Below, in pieces: positions 1-11,466 of a stretch of 64,000 nt of DNA. A program made the translations under genes and the position numbers. Source of the DNA: Mytilus trossulus (lineage: Eukaryota > Mollusca > Bivalvia > Mytilida > Mytilidae). The notes under the pieces are model-generated. The model worked only from the letters and a program-made list of their open reading frames with translations. It did not search any database and had not been told where the DNA came from. The stretch spans positions 339,203-403,202 of the forward strand of contig NC_086383.1 in assembly GCF_036588685.1 (NCBI RefSeq). The letters run 5' to 3'. Each line of letters opens with the position of its first letter. Position 1 is the first letter of the stretch.

Positions 1-40
1 GACTGTCCCTTTTGGTATCTGTCATCCCTCTTTTATTACC
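1..40 (+). repeat. 3' end of dispersed repeat D
   Basis: The first 40 bases match the last bases of the repeat inserted at 35384-35851, with the shared words GACTGTCCCTTT, GGTATCT and CCCTCTTTT. Only this end lies in the window. Confidence 0.6.
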
Positions 41-584
41 TGTTATAATAAAAAAAACATTGGTCAATTACCAGTTGATTTTAAAATGTTTGTATAGTAC
101 CATCCTTTGTTTGCACAAGTTTTCCTTCAATTCCCACATGAAATTTTACCTTTTCTTACCAGATTTATAAAACATGGGAATAGAGGGAATGCACCTTTAT
201 TTTAAGTAATTTTCATTTAAACTAGTTTGATATCTGTTTACAAAGCCTTCATATGGTACTGTGTTGTATGTGCTTTACTTACTGTTGAAGGTGGTATGGT
301 GACTTTTGGTTATTTATTTCTGTTTCAATCGTGAAGATTTTTCTCATATCATAAGTTTCACTCATGTCCGTCAGTACTTTAGTCGTCACAAAGTTGGTTT
401 CCATTTTCTAATTTTAGTTTGCCTCAACCAAATGTTATGAAACATATACACAATGCTTATTACAACAAAACAGAGATCAATTTGAATTCAGTTGGCCTCA
501 CTTTAAATGTTCCGAGTTATGCTCGTTTTGCGTTACTTTTCTTTGTTTTATACTTTAAAAATTGTTCCAACCGATAAACAGATC
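41..584. other. Unassigned AT-rich sequence
   Basis: No open frame with protein character, tandem repeat or recognisable dispersed element was seen here. Confidence 0.4.
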
Positions 585-720
585 AGTTTCATATGTGGAT
601 CTGGGGAGGGGGGTTGGGGGGCTGCCCCATCCATATTGTGGAAAAAATTGGTTGCTCATAAAGGGAATCATTGAAGTGTGACTGGAACGCCCCCTCCCCC
701 TTTACATACAGTTCTGGATC
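585..720. repeat. G/C-run dispersed repeat G (diverged)
   Basis: A block with a G-rich half (GGGGAGGGGGGTTGGGGGG) and a C-rich half (CCCCCTCCCCC), like the blocks at 16985-17150 and 50690-50812. It looks like an old copy of the same bivalve repeat. The family assignment is by eye. Confidence 0.35.
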
Positions 721-904
721 CGCAACTGAGTTTAGAACTGTATAGTCAACCTTAAATGACCTGGTTAAGTGAAAAAAATTCTAAAAGTGACCATTTGATC
801 TTTCAGGAAAACTTTTCTGCAGCCCTTATTTCTGTCATACATACCATATGATATTTTTCGACTTTCTTGTATTTATTTTTATATCATTTCTGTTAATATC
901 AAAA

Positions 905-1185
905 AGAAGATGTGGTATAATTGCCAAATTGAAACAACACTTCACCAGAGACCAAAATGACACAGAAATAACTATAGGTTATCATATGGCAAAGCCAATG
1001 CCGCATAGTAAGCAATGAAAGGTCCCGAAATGACAATGTAAATCAATTCAAACAAGAAAACCTATTTATTTACAAAAGTGAACGAAAAAACAAATATGTA
1101 ACACATAAACAGACAACGATCACGGAATTACAGGCTCCTGACTTTGGACAGGCACATACATAGAGAATGTGGCGGGATTAAATAT
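905..1185 (-). repeat. Dispersed repeat A, minus strand
   Basis: Reverse complement of the repeat at 10898-11205 and 55090-55400. It starts with AGAAGATGTGGTAT, the inverted 3' end, and runs to the GTCCAAAGTCAGGAGCC-type head, then GCCACATTC. The same 3' end (TCATACCACATCTTC) is shared by repeats A and B, which suggests a non-LTR/SINE-like family with a common tail. Confidence 0.65.
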
Positions 1186-2715
1186 ATAGCAGTATACCAA
1201 CTATATATAAATTAATCCCCAAGAAAATATTTAAATAGATAAATTAGTTATGATTAAGAATTTGACATATTGTGTAGACACCTATAACTACTAGTATTGT
1301 TGCAATCTTAATGTTGCCAGCAATTTAGAAAGTTAAATAAAAGTTTCACTTTCCAATCTTAAACTCTCCCCATTTTTTTTCCCATTCTTCGTTCAATAAA
1401 TTGTTTATATTTAATTTTAATTTGTATACTTTTTAGGTCACGGATAAAAGTGATTTTATTCATAAAAAAGGGGGAATATTCCGGTTTTCAGACATTGCTT
1501 TGAGCAGTTATGAGCAGTTATGAAACTTTAGTGACGGGTTTTAAAATATATCTATTAACATAATCTCTCTTTAGTTTTTCACAAATTTGTGATATTACAT
1601 TGAGAAGTTATTACATTTTTATTATTTTTTGAAAAAGCTACGGGCATAACATGTGCTCATGGCGCAGCTGTTTATTTCTAATTTATGGAATTACACCCCT
1701 TTCAAAGTCGAGGATAAGTTAAAAGTACATTTGAACCTTTCTGAGGTAGTTAATGTACACCTTAGCTGTGCATGATCCTAATCTAAGAACGATTCAAACA
1801 AAAGCTACCAAACCTCCAATCCTCCCCAAAAATGCAACAGTGTATATATTTGAATTTGTTGAGTCTTTTCAATGGGCAAAGACAGTCATGACAGTAATGG
1901 GAGTGAAACAAAGCAAAGCATGCAGTTATATTCCCATTAGAAAAATGAACATTATTAACATAATTATATGTAATTTTTTAAATAAACTATATTATATATG
2001 ATTTTATTGACTGTTATGGGTGAAATTTGTTACAGGGGCAACTGTTGTAATAATACTTAATGATTGTAGTTAAGAGCTTATATATCTTTCAATGTATGTC
2101 TTTTCATAAAGGTTAAGAAACAATTCCGAACATTCCCTATACTGCAGAATTCAACAAATAATAACTATGTTTCAAAGGAGAAAATACGTTAACATGGTGA
2201 TAAAATTCAAGAGAGCCCCACACAATGTTTTATTTATTTTGGTCAGATAGTATTTAAACTTTGTTACTACAATGCAAGCTTTGATTAACATATTTCTCAT
2301 TTTTGGAAAAACACACGAGAAAATTTGTTAATTTCACAATACTTCATGATTCCGAAAAAAATGAATGTTTTTAGTATTTTTTAACAAAACATCTAAAAGT
2401 CGGGATTGAACTGCAATACTAACTAAGCTCTGAAGCTAAAACCAAGCTATATCGATGTTATACATGTATATGAAATTTCTGAAAATAAAATTTATTCTAT
2501 TCATTATCATTATTCTATTCATAATCAGGCTCTCGGACCAAACGTTATCTTTTCAAGATTGTACATATATGATATTTTTTAAAATAAACCTACCCCCCTT
2601 TTTTTCCTAACCTTGGGTTCTAACCCCAATGTTTCATTATATACTACATTTGTTGAACCTTATGAAAAGAACAGAAAAGACTGTGAGTGAAGCAAAGCAT
2701 ATTCTAAACTGTTTC
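1186..2715. other. Unassigned sequence upstream of gene 1
   Basis: AT-rich, no recognised element. The expected first exon of gene 1, as found before genes 2 and 3, is not present here. An open frame at 1753-2001 has no similarity to that exon and no splice signals that fit, so it is not called as a gene. Confidence 0.4.
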
Positions 2716-3070
2716 TCCCTTCTCGTTTTTTGTATTGATTGGACTGTTGGTTTCCTTGTGTGAATGGTTTACACTAATATGTGCTGGAACCCTTTACAGC
2801 TTACTGTTCGATGTGAACCAAGCCTCCGTGATGCTGACCGTTCTTTGACCTATAATTATGATAAGGATTTACTTTTACAAATTGTGACTGAAAGAGTTGT
2901 CTCATCGGCACTTATGCCACTTCTTCGTATTTACATGTACAAAGACAAAACTTAACAGAAAACGATTGAAAAACCCGAAAATTTAAAAAACAATAAAATT
3001 TATTATAAACTACCGAATGATATTTCGTCATCTTCATCTTAAGTAAACGGACTATGATACTACAGAAGGC
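2716..3070 (+). repeat. Repeat B copy and intron block shared with genes 2 and 3
   Basis: The sequence from TTGGACTGTTGG through ACACTAATATGTGCTGG and GCCTCCGTGATGC matches the same block in the introns of gene 2 (30543-30830) and gene 3 (41890-42190). After it comes the shared stretch AAACTACCGAATGATA...CTTCATCTTAAGTAA. The homology stops near 3070 and resumes near 6578, so the intervening 3.5 kb is an insertion relative to the other copies. Confidence 0.6.
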
Positions 3071-3539
3071 GATATATGGTGGAAGATATTAGCAAGCAAA
3101 ATTGAGGGAATTGTGAGCACGAAAATTACCACAAACCATCATTATTATATACCTTTTAGGAAATAACTGCTGGCCAATAAAAAAAAATATTTTCTAAAAT
3201 GGCTGTTTTCTTTGGTTTGAAAATACTGATTTTTTCTGGAAAACTTTCCTTTGGACTTCTTTTTGTGAAAACCAATTACCAGGTTTGGTGGATACCTTCC
3301 TAACATCACATATTTATTAAAAATGAACGTTGGACATATCCAGTATTTGCGCATGCGCGCAAATGTAACAAAATTCTTTCGAAAACATTTGACCTATTTA
3401 CCATATGGTTAGTGTTTTTGGATTTCTAATAATATAATGAATTGGTTTAATAACGTTTTTCAAGGTTATGATACACATGTGTTTAACACTTTTGCTCATG
3501 TGCGAACTATTTATAGAAATCAAGAGCGATTTGCATACA
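3071..3539. other. Inserted sequence, left part, unassigned
   Basis: Part of the 3.5-kb insertion relative to genes 2 and 3. It contains no recognisable coding segment. An open frame on the minus strand at 3145-3354 is low-complexity and not supported. Confidence 0.35.
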
Positions 3540-5965
3540 CTACCAGGCAATTCTCATGTACTCGATGGTCAAGGCGAAAATGTGGTTAATCCCGGATAAA
3601 TATTAATTGCAACTGTAGATCAGCCACTTTTGAAAATGCCTAAGCAAATTCAGTGGGAATGGCCTGATTTGTAAGGAAAAGATATGTGTATAGTCTTGTT
3701 TGATGGAGTGCACATTGAAATGACTTGTTGTAAAATTCTGGGTGATATATTGCGTAATAGGGGATGGACATGTTGTCTTACTGAAGCCAATATTGCAACA
3801 CCAAGAACGGCAGATTCTTTTTATGTATGTTCAAATGTACCTTCAACTAGACAGGCGCTTGTATTTTGCTTGAATTGTTAATTTCGGATTATGAAAGCTA
3901 AACTCAGAATATATAATACTGTCATGACTCTGTAGCGTTCAATGATTTAAAAGACTGGTGTAAGGAAAAATGTTTATCTCGAACACAGTTTAATTCCTGG
4001 CGTTCAATTATAAATTAAGAACCTCATCTGATTTTAGTATTATGCTCATTTCATGAGTGAAATTTTGTACTTTTCAAACAGTCTATATAAAGCATGATAG
4101 CGTATTGTTTTGATCGTGTAAATTATGCTCGATTGCTACCGACCCGTCTCCGAGATATGACTTCCCGTCCCGCACATCACGATTTTATTTTGAAAAGGAT
4201 AATTTCACTGTACGTAAGATCAGCGAATTTCTTTCTTATAACACAATTGATCAGACACAAAAACAAAATCATGCAATTGTGAAGGGCGAATGGATGGTTG
4301 CTGGACCAGGAGTCAGTATACTAGAAGATGAATTCTACAACAGACCAACGACATAATGAAGACTTTACGAAAACACAATAAGATTTCTTTAAACAGCTTT
4401 AAAGGCTTTGGAAAGTGATGAATGAGTCTGGAAATTCATTTATAGAACAGTCGTCAGATTTAAAACAAAATACACCATTTAGAAAATATTGTTGATTCGG
4501 AAACAGGTAAGATATGTAAAATAAACTCAAAGATATTGGTCCAAACAATACGAAGATCTTTTGAAGCAAATGCTATACGAAGTAGAACCTGCTTTTTATA
4601 ACCAAAATAAAATTAATCTGGAAACGTCTTTATCAAAAACAAAGTTAGAGAACCTTAAAAGTGATTGCGATATCTTTCCAAGACTTTTCATTTTTTTATC
4701 ACAGTAGACAGTTTTCTTGGAATATTTCTTTATCCATAAAAACTAACCTGCTCCTCTGTCTTTATCTCAGGATGTCACTTGAAATAGTGGTATTAAATCG
4801 CTGTAAATGGGTTTTACTTGAAACATTCTGCGATTTGCTGATCCAAATTCGGACGCATTTATCGTTGGTGGGGAAGCAATTGTTTATTCTAGGTCACAAA
4901 GTTGGGCAAAAATATTTGATGATTATGCTAATGATGTCATACTGCCTTATATAAAATATTGCATCGATAAGTATTCAAAAGTAGACATTGTGTTTGATGT
5001 TTACTAAATGAATAATTTAAAGGCTGTGCCAAGACAAAGGCAAGGTTCTTGTGCCAGATGGAAAAATGTTAGTTCTGGTAGAACACAAAGGGTTTGTAGT
5101 AGTTTTCTCTGTGAAGATGACAACGAAACGAAATTGTTCAAGTTTCTTGCTGACAAAATTGCTTCTTAAGAGACTTAAAAAAATGTGTATGTTACTCATG
5201 GTGAAAATATTCTTTGCAATTTCACAAAGATACTTCCTATCTATCCCCAGGTAATCATGAAGAAGCAGAAACACGAATATTTGTCCATGTTCGGCATGAT
5301 TATGAAAAGTGTTGTAAAATGTAATTTTAGGTAGTACTGACGCAGATGTAAAAGTATCAAGATTTGCATCAATCGCAAAATCAGGTAGACCAAATTGTTG
5401 ATAGTTTATGGCAGGAATAACGACTTCTGATGGCTTCCTGTACGTGACATATCAAATGCGTTTGTTCCATGTGTAGCTGCTCTTTCTTTCGCCCATGCAC
5501 TCAGTGGATGTGGCGCTTTGTCGAATTGTCGTGAGAAAGGGAAGAGGTCAGCTTGGCTAACAATGTAAGGTTTTCCAGATGTAAAGGATTTTTTTTGTGG
5601 CTTAAGTATGAAGCGAGACACGATGTGAATTGTTTGCCTGGAAGCGGCGGCATTGTGATGTAATTCCGCCTACAAGAGGTTCTTTTCCAGAGCACATCAC
5701 AAGAGAAGTATATCAAGGAGGAATTTCTTGGGCTCAGTCTGATTCATGTATTCGACAGGTACATGTTACAAGTCATGATCACTGGAGTTGGATGAAAGGA
5801 AGACTCAATGACAGTTGGAAACCAAAATGTACTTCTTTGACTGCCGTTTCATCTCGTGTCAGGAAATTTTGAAATGCGGAGGCGAAAATCCACCTGTGTT
5901 GGTAACTGTAAATGCTTTTGTTCTGGCCTTCTTTGTACGGGTTGTATAGGCATTTATCAGATAAT
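3540..5965 (+). pseudogene. Decayed repetitive gene with C-terminal CXC-type cysteine cluster
   Basis: A broken coding region that can be followed through all three frames. Recognisable pieces in order are PKQIQWEWPD (about 3641), HIEMTCCKILGD (about 3711), FDRVNYARLLPTRLRDM (about 4106), VDIVFDVY (about 4983), GNHEEAETRIFVH (about 5250), FAHALSGCG (about 5489), FAWKRRHCDVIPPTRGSF (about 5631) and a cysteine-rich tail CVGNCKCFCSGLLCTGC (about 5898). From memory this order matches a repetitive protein family common in cnidarian and mollusc genomes that ends in a tesmin/TSO1-like CXC domain. Its biochemical role is not known to me. In-frame stops and frameshifts occur throughout, so it cannot make a full protein. 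It sits in the 3.5 kb inserted upstream of the gene 1 catalytic exon and was probably carried in by transposition. Confidence 0.6.
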
Positions 5966-6084
5966 TGTAAGATAAGCAACCTGTCTTTCTAACCAAACTC
6001 GGCATTCAAACTTAAAAAAGAGTGTTATCACTTGTTAAGTTGATGGAAATTAATAAAAAAAAATATTTGCCACGTATTTTCCGC

Positions 6085-6440
6085 CATTTTTTAACCGGAA
6101 GTCACTATTTGTTTTCATTTATGTGTTGTTTTGTCGTACTTAGGAGCTGTTTTGAACGTTTCATCATATCTTACATTGGATCATACCTATAACACATCTT
6201 TCAAGGATTTACATCCCTTGTAAAGTTGCTTAAAAGTATAAAAAAAGAAGTTTTTGACTTTTTGCCGGCATTTTGAAACCGGAAGTCACCTTAAGTTTCA
6301 TAAATGTATTGTCTAGTCGGAATTTAGGGAACTGTCATTTAATTTTTATCAAATCTAACATTGGATTTACATATAACACACCTTTCAAAGGATTGACGAA
6401 TTATTGCCAATTTGTAATGTCGCCATTTATGAAATGTGAA
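6085..6440 (+). repeat. Diverged tandem duplication, about 183-bp unit
   Basis: Two head-to-tail copies are marked by AACCGGAAGTCAC (near 6094) and AAACCGGAAGTCACC (near 6276). Both are followed by ACATTGGAT and TATAACACA-CTTTCAA words at matching distances. Confidence 0.5.
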
Positions 6441-6577
6441 GTGGCCATTTTGAAAAAAAATGATTTTTTTTCTGGCCAGCAGCGGATTTCTTTTCAGTAT
6501 AATTTAGTCAACCTTTATACCAAATTTCATGCTTGTATCACGATTTGCACAATAATGTCAATAATATCTCCCACTAA

Positions 6578-6729
6578 TATCCAACAATACTGTTTTGTGC
6601 AATTGGTGGTAAGACGTTTTTTTGTCATTATGTAACGGATCTCGGGGCTATACCTATGTATTACGAACGTCATTACACGATTTAGATATGAAGAAGTGTA
6701 TTTACATATCTTTTTTTTTTATTTTTTAG
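6578..6729 (+). other. Conserved intron 3' end of gene 1
   Basis: From CCAACAATACTG onward the sequence matches the intron ends of genes 2 and 3 (from about 30838 and 42199). It closes with a long T-rich tract and TTTTTTAG at 6722-6729, a strong 3' splice site. An open frame starting at 6696 crosses this tract, but its first eleven residues are the polypyrimidine tract and are probably not translated. Confidence 0.6.
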
Positions 6730-8699
6730 AGCATTTGTCTTGGACTGAAAATGATTCTATAGAAAACCAATTGGTTAACCACCTTATAAGAACAATAGGT
6801 ACTGAAATAGACATACGTAAAAGACAAATACTGTGTATTTTAAATGATAAAATATTCAATGCAAAGCACGATAATATAATACAAATATCAAGTGGGAGTT
6901 TAGCAGAAGGAATGGATTTACCCGGAAGTGACATCGATATGATGTATGTCGATGATGGAGTAAACGTAACACAGATTGAAAGGAATATTAAACATCAGGT
7001 ACAACGTACTGAAGTATTTATGGAGACAGATACTGATCATCCTGGATTTACTAGACTCAGATTGGTAGCAGCAGGGAAAACAGGAAATATTTTTCTATCT
7101 AATGAATGTATTGTCAAAACACAAACAGGTCAATATTTATCAACGACCAACTTTGTAAATCATATGAAGCAGGGACACAAGCAGGAGACGTTGTCTACAC
7201 ACGGTCCCTGTTTATCAGATAAAAATCAAACTATTGATTATGCATTCTGCCTTAGAAGTAAATATTTGCCCTACCATGTTATGCCATGGATATTGCGTTA
7301 TCGACGGCAATGGCCCCCTAATGTCATTATTGACAGGATAGTATATTACGGTTGTTTGTTAGTACCTATTGGACCAAGGAGTATGCCAAATTGTAATTTA
7401 TTATGGAGAATATCTTTCTCTGTGGCAGAAAAACAACTTGTCCATTCGTTTAATTTCACCCAACTCTTGTGTTACGGTCTTCTTAAATTAACATTAAAAC
7501 GTATCGTAAACACAAACAACGGTGTGAAAGATTTGTTGTGTTCTTACTTTTTGAAGACGGCTTTATTCTGGGTCTCAGAGGAAGTTGATATTGACACTTT
7601 TCAATTACCTACATTGTTTATTTGTTTTTATCTCTGCCTAAATAAGCTGATGTCATGGGTAAACAACTGTTACTGTCCGAACTATTTCATACCTGAACAA
7701 AACATGTTCTTAGGAAAGATCAATACATATAACAATAACTCATTAGTCAGTGTACTCAATAGTATAAAGTATAGGGGTATCAGGGGATTGATGCAGAATT
7801 TATTTCATTATTATAAATGTAATATTAGTTGTTATCCGCCGTATAGTGACACTAGAGAACAATCGATACTAATGTTAGACTTCCTGTTTTACAGATTTTT
7901 TGGTATTATGGTGACTGATACGGAAATAATGTCAAATCTTACAAAAAAATATAACGTACTAACATTTATTGAATCATTACAAAGTTCTGAATCGTCTACA
8001 TTTAATATCGGTGTGTGTAAGTTTCATTATGCGTCTATCAGTCAATATGCAGCACAAATGTTACCACCACCGAATACAAATTATAACATACACACAAGGT
8101 ATCATAGACATTTACATGACAGTAAACAGAGGGATGCCGTGACAGGTTGGTTGTTGTACGCGTCGTTTTATTATGTAACAGAACAGTACAATGTAACACT
8201 CAGACTTACGGAGTATGTGCTATCAAAATGTTCACCTGATATGTTGTGGATGAGCCAATTCTTCCACAGTGAAGAAGTTGTAAATAATTACAGACATCAT
8301 GTACATTATTCTATGTCATTGAATGCAAAGATGAAAACAGCTGTTGCATATGATTTATTGTACTTACAACACTTATCAATAATACCAAAAGAATTATATT
8401 TGGAGGTAGAAGACGCGTTCTTCATCATACCACCTGTAATAATGTCTCACTGTCTACGATTTCTATGCTATCATCATATTGGTGATAATATCAACAGACA
8501 ACAGACATTACGTCAATTATCTTTAACAAGAGCTGTGACGACTGATGTATTATCTAATACATATACACTAATTGGTGTATGTTGTGAAATATCCGGTGAT
8601 AATGACGCAGCTTTTCGTTGTTATAATGACGCTTTGCAATGTGATTATTATATATGTCCCTCAGCAGAAAAAAGGAAGTTAAGACTGTTAAATATCTAA
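6730..8699 (+). CDS. cGAS-like receptor (Mab-21/nucleotidyltransferase fold), gene 1, catalytic exon
   Basis: Terminal exon with an unbroken frame to a TAA stop. It enters after the TAG at 6727-6729 in phase 1, as in genes 2 and 3. Exon residues 56-57 are Gly-Ser in SSGSLAEGMDLPGSD, the nucleotide-binding loop, and Asp68 and Asp70 form the SDIDMM metal-binding pair. A third candidate Asp lies in TIDYAFCLRS. The Mab-21 C-lobe follows (QWPPN, LLVPIGP, WRISFSVAEKQLVHS, FLKTALFWVSEE, CPNYFIPEQNMFLG), then a TPR-like tail near NTYTLIGVC...AAFRCYNDALQCD. Family members make cyclic or linear nucleotide signals after ligand binding; the ligand here is unknown. All catalytic residues look intact, so activity is plausible. 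No matching first exon was found in the window: it may lie to the left, be replaced, or be lost. A 3.5-kb insertion precedes this exon. Confidence 0.82.
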
Positions 8700-8778
8700 A
8701 TTAAAGGAGATCGCTACGACATTTTAGTCCTCACTTTACTGCGTGCAGTGATCTATATAGTTATTCTCTTAGGTAAAC

Positions 8779-9205
8779 AGCATTTGGTCATCTTCATGTA
8801 CCAAGGCCAAAGTCTGAATACTTCAAAAAGACTTTTCAATATTCTGGTCTTATCATTTGGAATAATTTGCCAAATGATATAAAGGATTTAAGACATATAA
8901 AAAGCTTTACGATGAAATGTGCTAATCTCTTTATCATAAAACAAAATGAGTAGACAAACTTGTTTAGGACCTTCTTGCCATGCTTGTTCTACAGTCTGTT
9001 TTCATGCTTGTATATATATATATATATATATATACGTAATGGTGTACATATGTATTTGTTATTGTTCTATATGCATTGATTGTTCCATTAATTATTCATT
9101 TAAATGTGTGAAGGCCTTGTATGAGATTAACAATTGTATGTTAAATGAGTTACCTTCGTTAAATAAAGAATTAATTATTATTATTATTATTACTAAATTT
9201 GTTTA
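8779..9205 (+). mobile_element. 5'-truncated LINE, 3' end
   Basis: Positions 8783-8953 read as 56 codons and a stop. The peptide contains VPRPKSEYFKKTFQYSG and IIWNNLPNDIKDL, the typical C-terminal end of reverse-transcriptase ORF2 in jockey/CR1/L2-type LINEs. An (AT)n run at 9010-9034, an AATAAA near 9164 and a (TTA)n tail at about 9175-9192 follow. Flanking sequence at 9206-9330 resumes homology to the 3' flanks of genes 2 and 3, so the LINE inserted into the gene 1 downstream flank. Confidence 0.7.
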
Positions 9206-9618
9206 AGGTGTTATCAAGCTGCACCATGTAAGAGGTGTTAGTCTTTCTTAATTCAATTACATCGCACTAAAATATTGAATTGATACAGTGTCGATGCAAC
9301 CTTATACATGTTATATGTACGTTTTTATGATGCAAAAAATTCAAATATATGAGGGGTTTTGCTGGTATAAATCCATCTTCTTTTTTAGATATAGCATCCC
9401 GCTATATTCACATTATAAACCAATTATTCACAGTAAAACTACAAATTAAATCGTAATTGATTAAATGCACTTGTTGAATAACAGCAAGGCTATAACATTT
9501 TACATTAAATTATGCCAAGTTTTATCAGACATGTCAGAGCTCAAACACCATTTTCCTGACAAGTCTAAAACATTTATTAGGTCTGCTGAAACAAACTAAA
9601 ACAAAACAAACACACACA
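9206..9618 (+). other. Gene 1 downstream flank
   Basis: GTGTTATCAAGCTGCAC and the next 120 bases match the flanks after genes 2 (about 33040) and 3 (about 44420). The rest shows nothing recognisable. Confidence 0.45.
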
Positions 9619-10625
9619 ATGGCTACTGCTACCGAGAGTGAGAGCGAATTATCGGAATCTGTAGACAATTCAGACACAAATACATTATTAAGTGAAATGG
9701 ACAGCCCTTCATGCAGTTACTGGGACTTTCAAAACCAAATTCAAGCACTAGATATATATATCCCTGTAAATGTTCACAAAATCAAAAACAAAGTGCTACA
9801 AATGAAAATCAAAAGCATCAGAGAGTGACTAGTTCAGAAATGTGACATAGACTCATCCCTTCAAGAGCAACTTTATAACAATACTTCAAAGAAAACAAAG
9901 TATGATTTTAAAATGTTTCAATTGTCCTTAAGATCAAAACATGATAAAAAAAAGAAACATTGAACATATACCACCACAACAGCTGGACAGATATCTTAGT
10001 TTTTTCTTTCTTAGCGCCCCGAAAGAAAAACAAACAAATTGTGCTATTGAATATGAATCATTATCCGTGAAGTCATTACAGCAGAGCATTAACCGACATT
10101 TTAAGGACAATGAGTATGAATGTAATATTATAACTGATCATGAGTTCAACAAAAGTCGTCAGACTCTGAGCGTAAAGTTTAAAAACTTAAAAATCACTTG
10201 GTCGTGGTAAGAAACCCAATGATGCAGACCCGTTGACAGATGACGATCTCAAAACATGTTATATGAAAACAATTATGCGATCAAATAGCCCTCGCTCTCG
10301 TATGAAAGCAATATACATCAATTCCAATTACCATTGAGGTTAAGGATGAGTAATTGAACATTATAATTTATGTTGGGGTCATACATCACTAAAAGTTGAC
10401 ACAAATGGAGACGAATACCTCCAGTATTATCCATTAGGCAGACAAAAACAAGACAGGGTGAAAATATAAAATCTAAGAAAATCAGGACTTATCGCAGTAG
10501 AAAACAAAATTGACAGCACCAGATGGCCTGTGTTTCAATATACACTTTTTCGACAAAAAAGACCATGTAAAGACGTAGGATGATCCGATTGTCAGTTGGC
10601 CAACATCTATAGAAACACAAGAAAA
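9619..10625 (+). pseudogene. Decayed KIAA1958/Crypton-type (DUF3504) gene, N-terminal and middle part
   Basis: An acidic, Ser-rich start (frame 9619-9828) is followed by a shifted frame with TKYDFKMFQLSL. Next comes 9941-10210, with PPQQLDRYLSFFF, YESLSVKSLQQSINRHF and FNKSRQTLSVKFKNLK. A one-base shift leads into LGRGKKPNDADPLTDDDL (about 10196), and later EHYNLCWGH and VDTNGDEYLQYYPLGRQ (about 10357-10442). From memory this order (fixed-length SIERHL-like segment, N-A-D-P-L linker, GLRG-EH-L-WGD-like block) is that of KIAA1958/QRICH1-like proteins derived from Crypton tyrosine recombinases. Several frameshifts and stops make it non-functional. It does not share a promoter with gene 1. Confidence 0.6.
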
Positions 10626-10634
10626 AATAATATT

Positions 10635-10897
10635 TTACTAAAACAAAACTAAACAAAATCAAACAAAACTAAACTTAGTTATAACATGCAAATGAATACA
10701 AATGAACAAAATAAACAACTGAAATGTTTGTTAGTATTAATTGAAACTAATAGAAAAAAATGTCTCTTCTAATCTGCTACCGTACACTCTGTTTGCGGTC
10801 AAGATCTAGGACGTTGGTTGGAACATCAAATACTTCAAATTGAATTATTCTAAACTTTCACTATTTAATATTGACTTGTATCCCTCTAACATGTTTA
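10635..10897 (+). repeat. A-rich simple sequence and unassigned spacer
   Basis: Short AAACAAAACTAAAC-type words repeat at 10637-10675. No gene signal was seen in the remainder. Confidence 0.4.
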
Positions 10898-11205
10898 ACC
10901 CCGCCACATTATTTATGTATGTGCCTGTCCCAAGTCAGGAGCCTGTAATTCAGTGGTTGTCGTTTGTTTATGTGTGACATATTTGTTTTTCGTTAATTTT
11001 TTTACATAAATAAGGCCGTTAGTTTTCTCGCTTGAATTGTTTTACATTGTCTGATCGGGGCCATTTATAGCTGACTATATGCGGTATGGACTTTGCTCAT
11101 TGTTAAAGGCCATACGGTGACCTATAATTGTTAATGTTTGTGTCATTTTGGCCTTTTGTGGATAGTTGTCTCATTGGCAATCATACCACATCTTCTTTTT
11201 TATAT
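10898..11205 (+). repeat. Dispersed repeat A, near-complete copy
   Basis: Begins TTAACCCCGCCACATT and contains CTGTCCCAAGTCAGGAGCC and GTGGTTGTCGTTTGTTTATG. It ends CAATCATACCACATCTTC then T-rich/TATA. Several matching copies occur in this window (905-1185 minus; 47785, 52425, 55090 and 56640 plus). I recall it as one of the commonest mussel repeats. Its transposon class is unclear. The shared 3' tail with other families suggests retroposition. Confidence 0.75.
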
Positions 11206-11267
11206 TGTATAAACTTTTAACACCAATCAGATGTATGGCTCACTTTATATTCACTTATTAAATATAG

Positions 11268-11380
11268 ATATAGGAAGATGTGATGTGAGTGCCAATGAGA
11301 CAACTCTCCATCTAAATAACAATTTAAAAAGTAAACCATTATAGGTTAAAGTACGGTCTTCAATAATTCACTAATTGCAT
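11268..11380 (-). repeat. Dispersed repeat B fragment, minus strand
   Basis: Starts with AGGAAGATGTGATGTGAGTG and continues CCAATGAGACAACTCTCCAT, the inverse of the repeat B 3' end. It lies just after a plus-strand repeat A, forming an inverted pair of related tails. Confidence 0.65.
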
Positions 11381-11400
11381 AGCTTTTATATTAATATGCC

Positions 11401-11466
11401 ACCTCCGGTAAACCAAACACGGACTTCCGGTAAAACTAATACCAACTTCCGGTGAAACTAACCACA
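11401..11466 (+). repeat. Short tandem ACTTCCGGT repeat
   Basis: Three units of about 22 bp carry (A/C)CTTCCGGTRAAAC(T/C)AA. Confidence 0.5.

Noticed and set aside
8946-9206. Open frame of 86 codons after gene 1
   Set aside because: It reads through the LINE tail, an AT microsatellite and a TTA tail.
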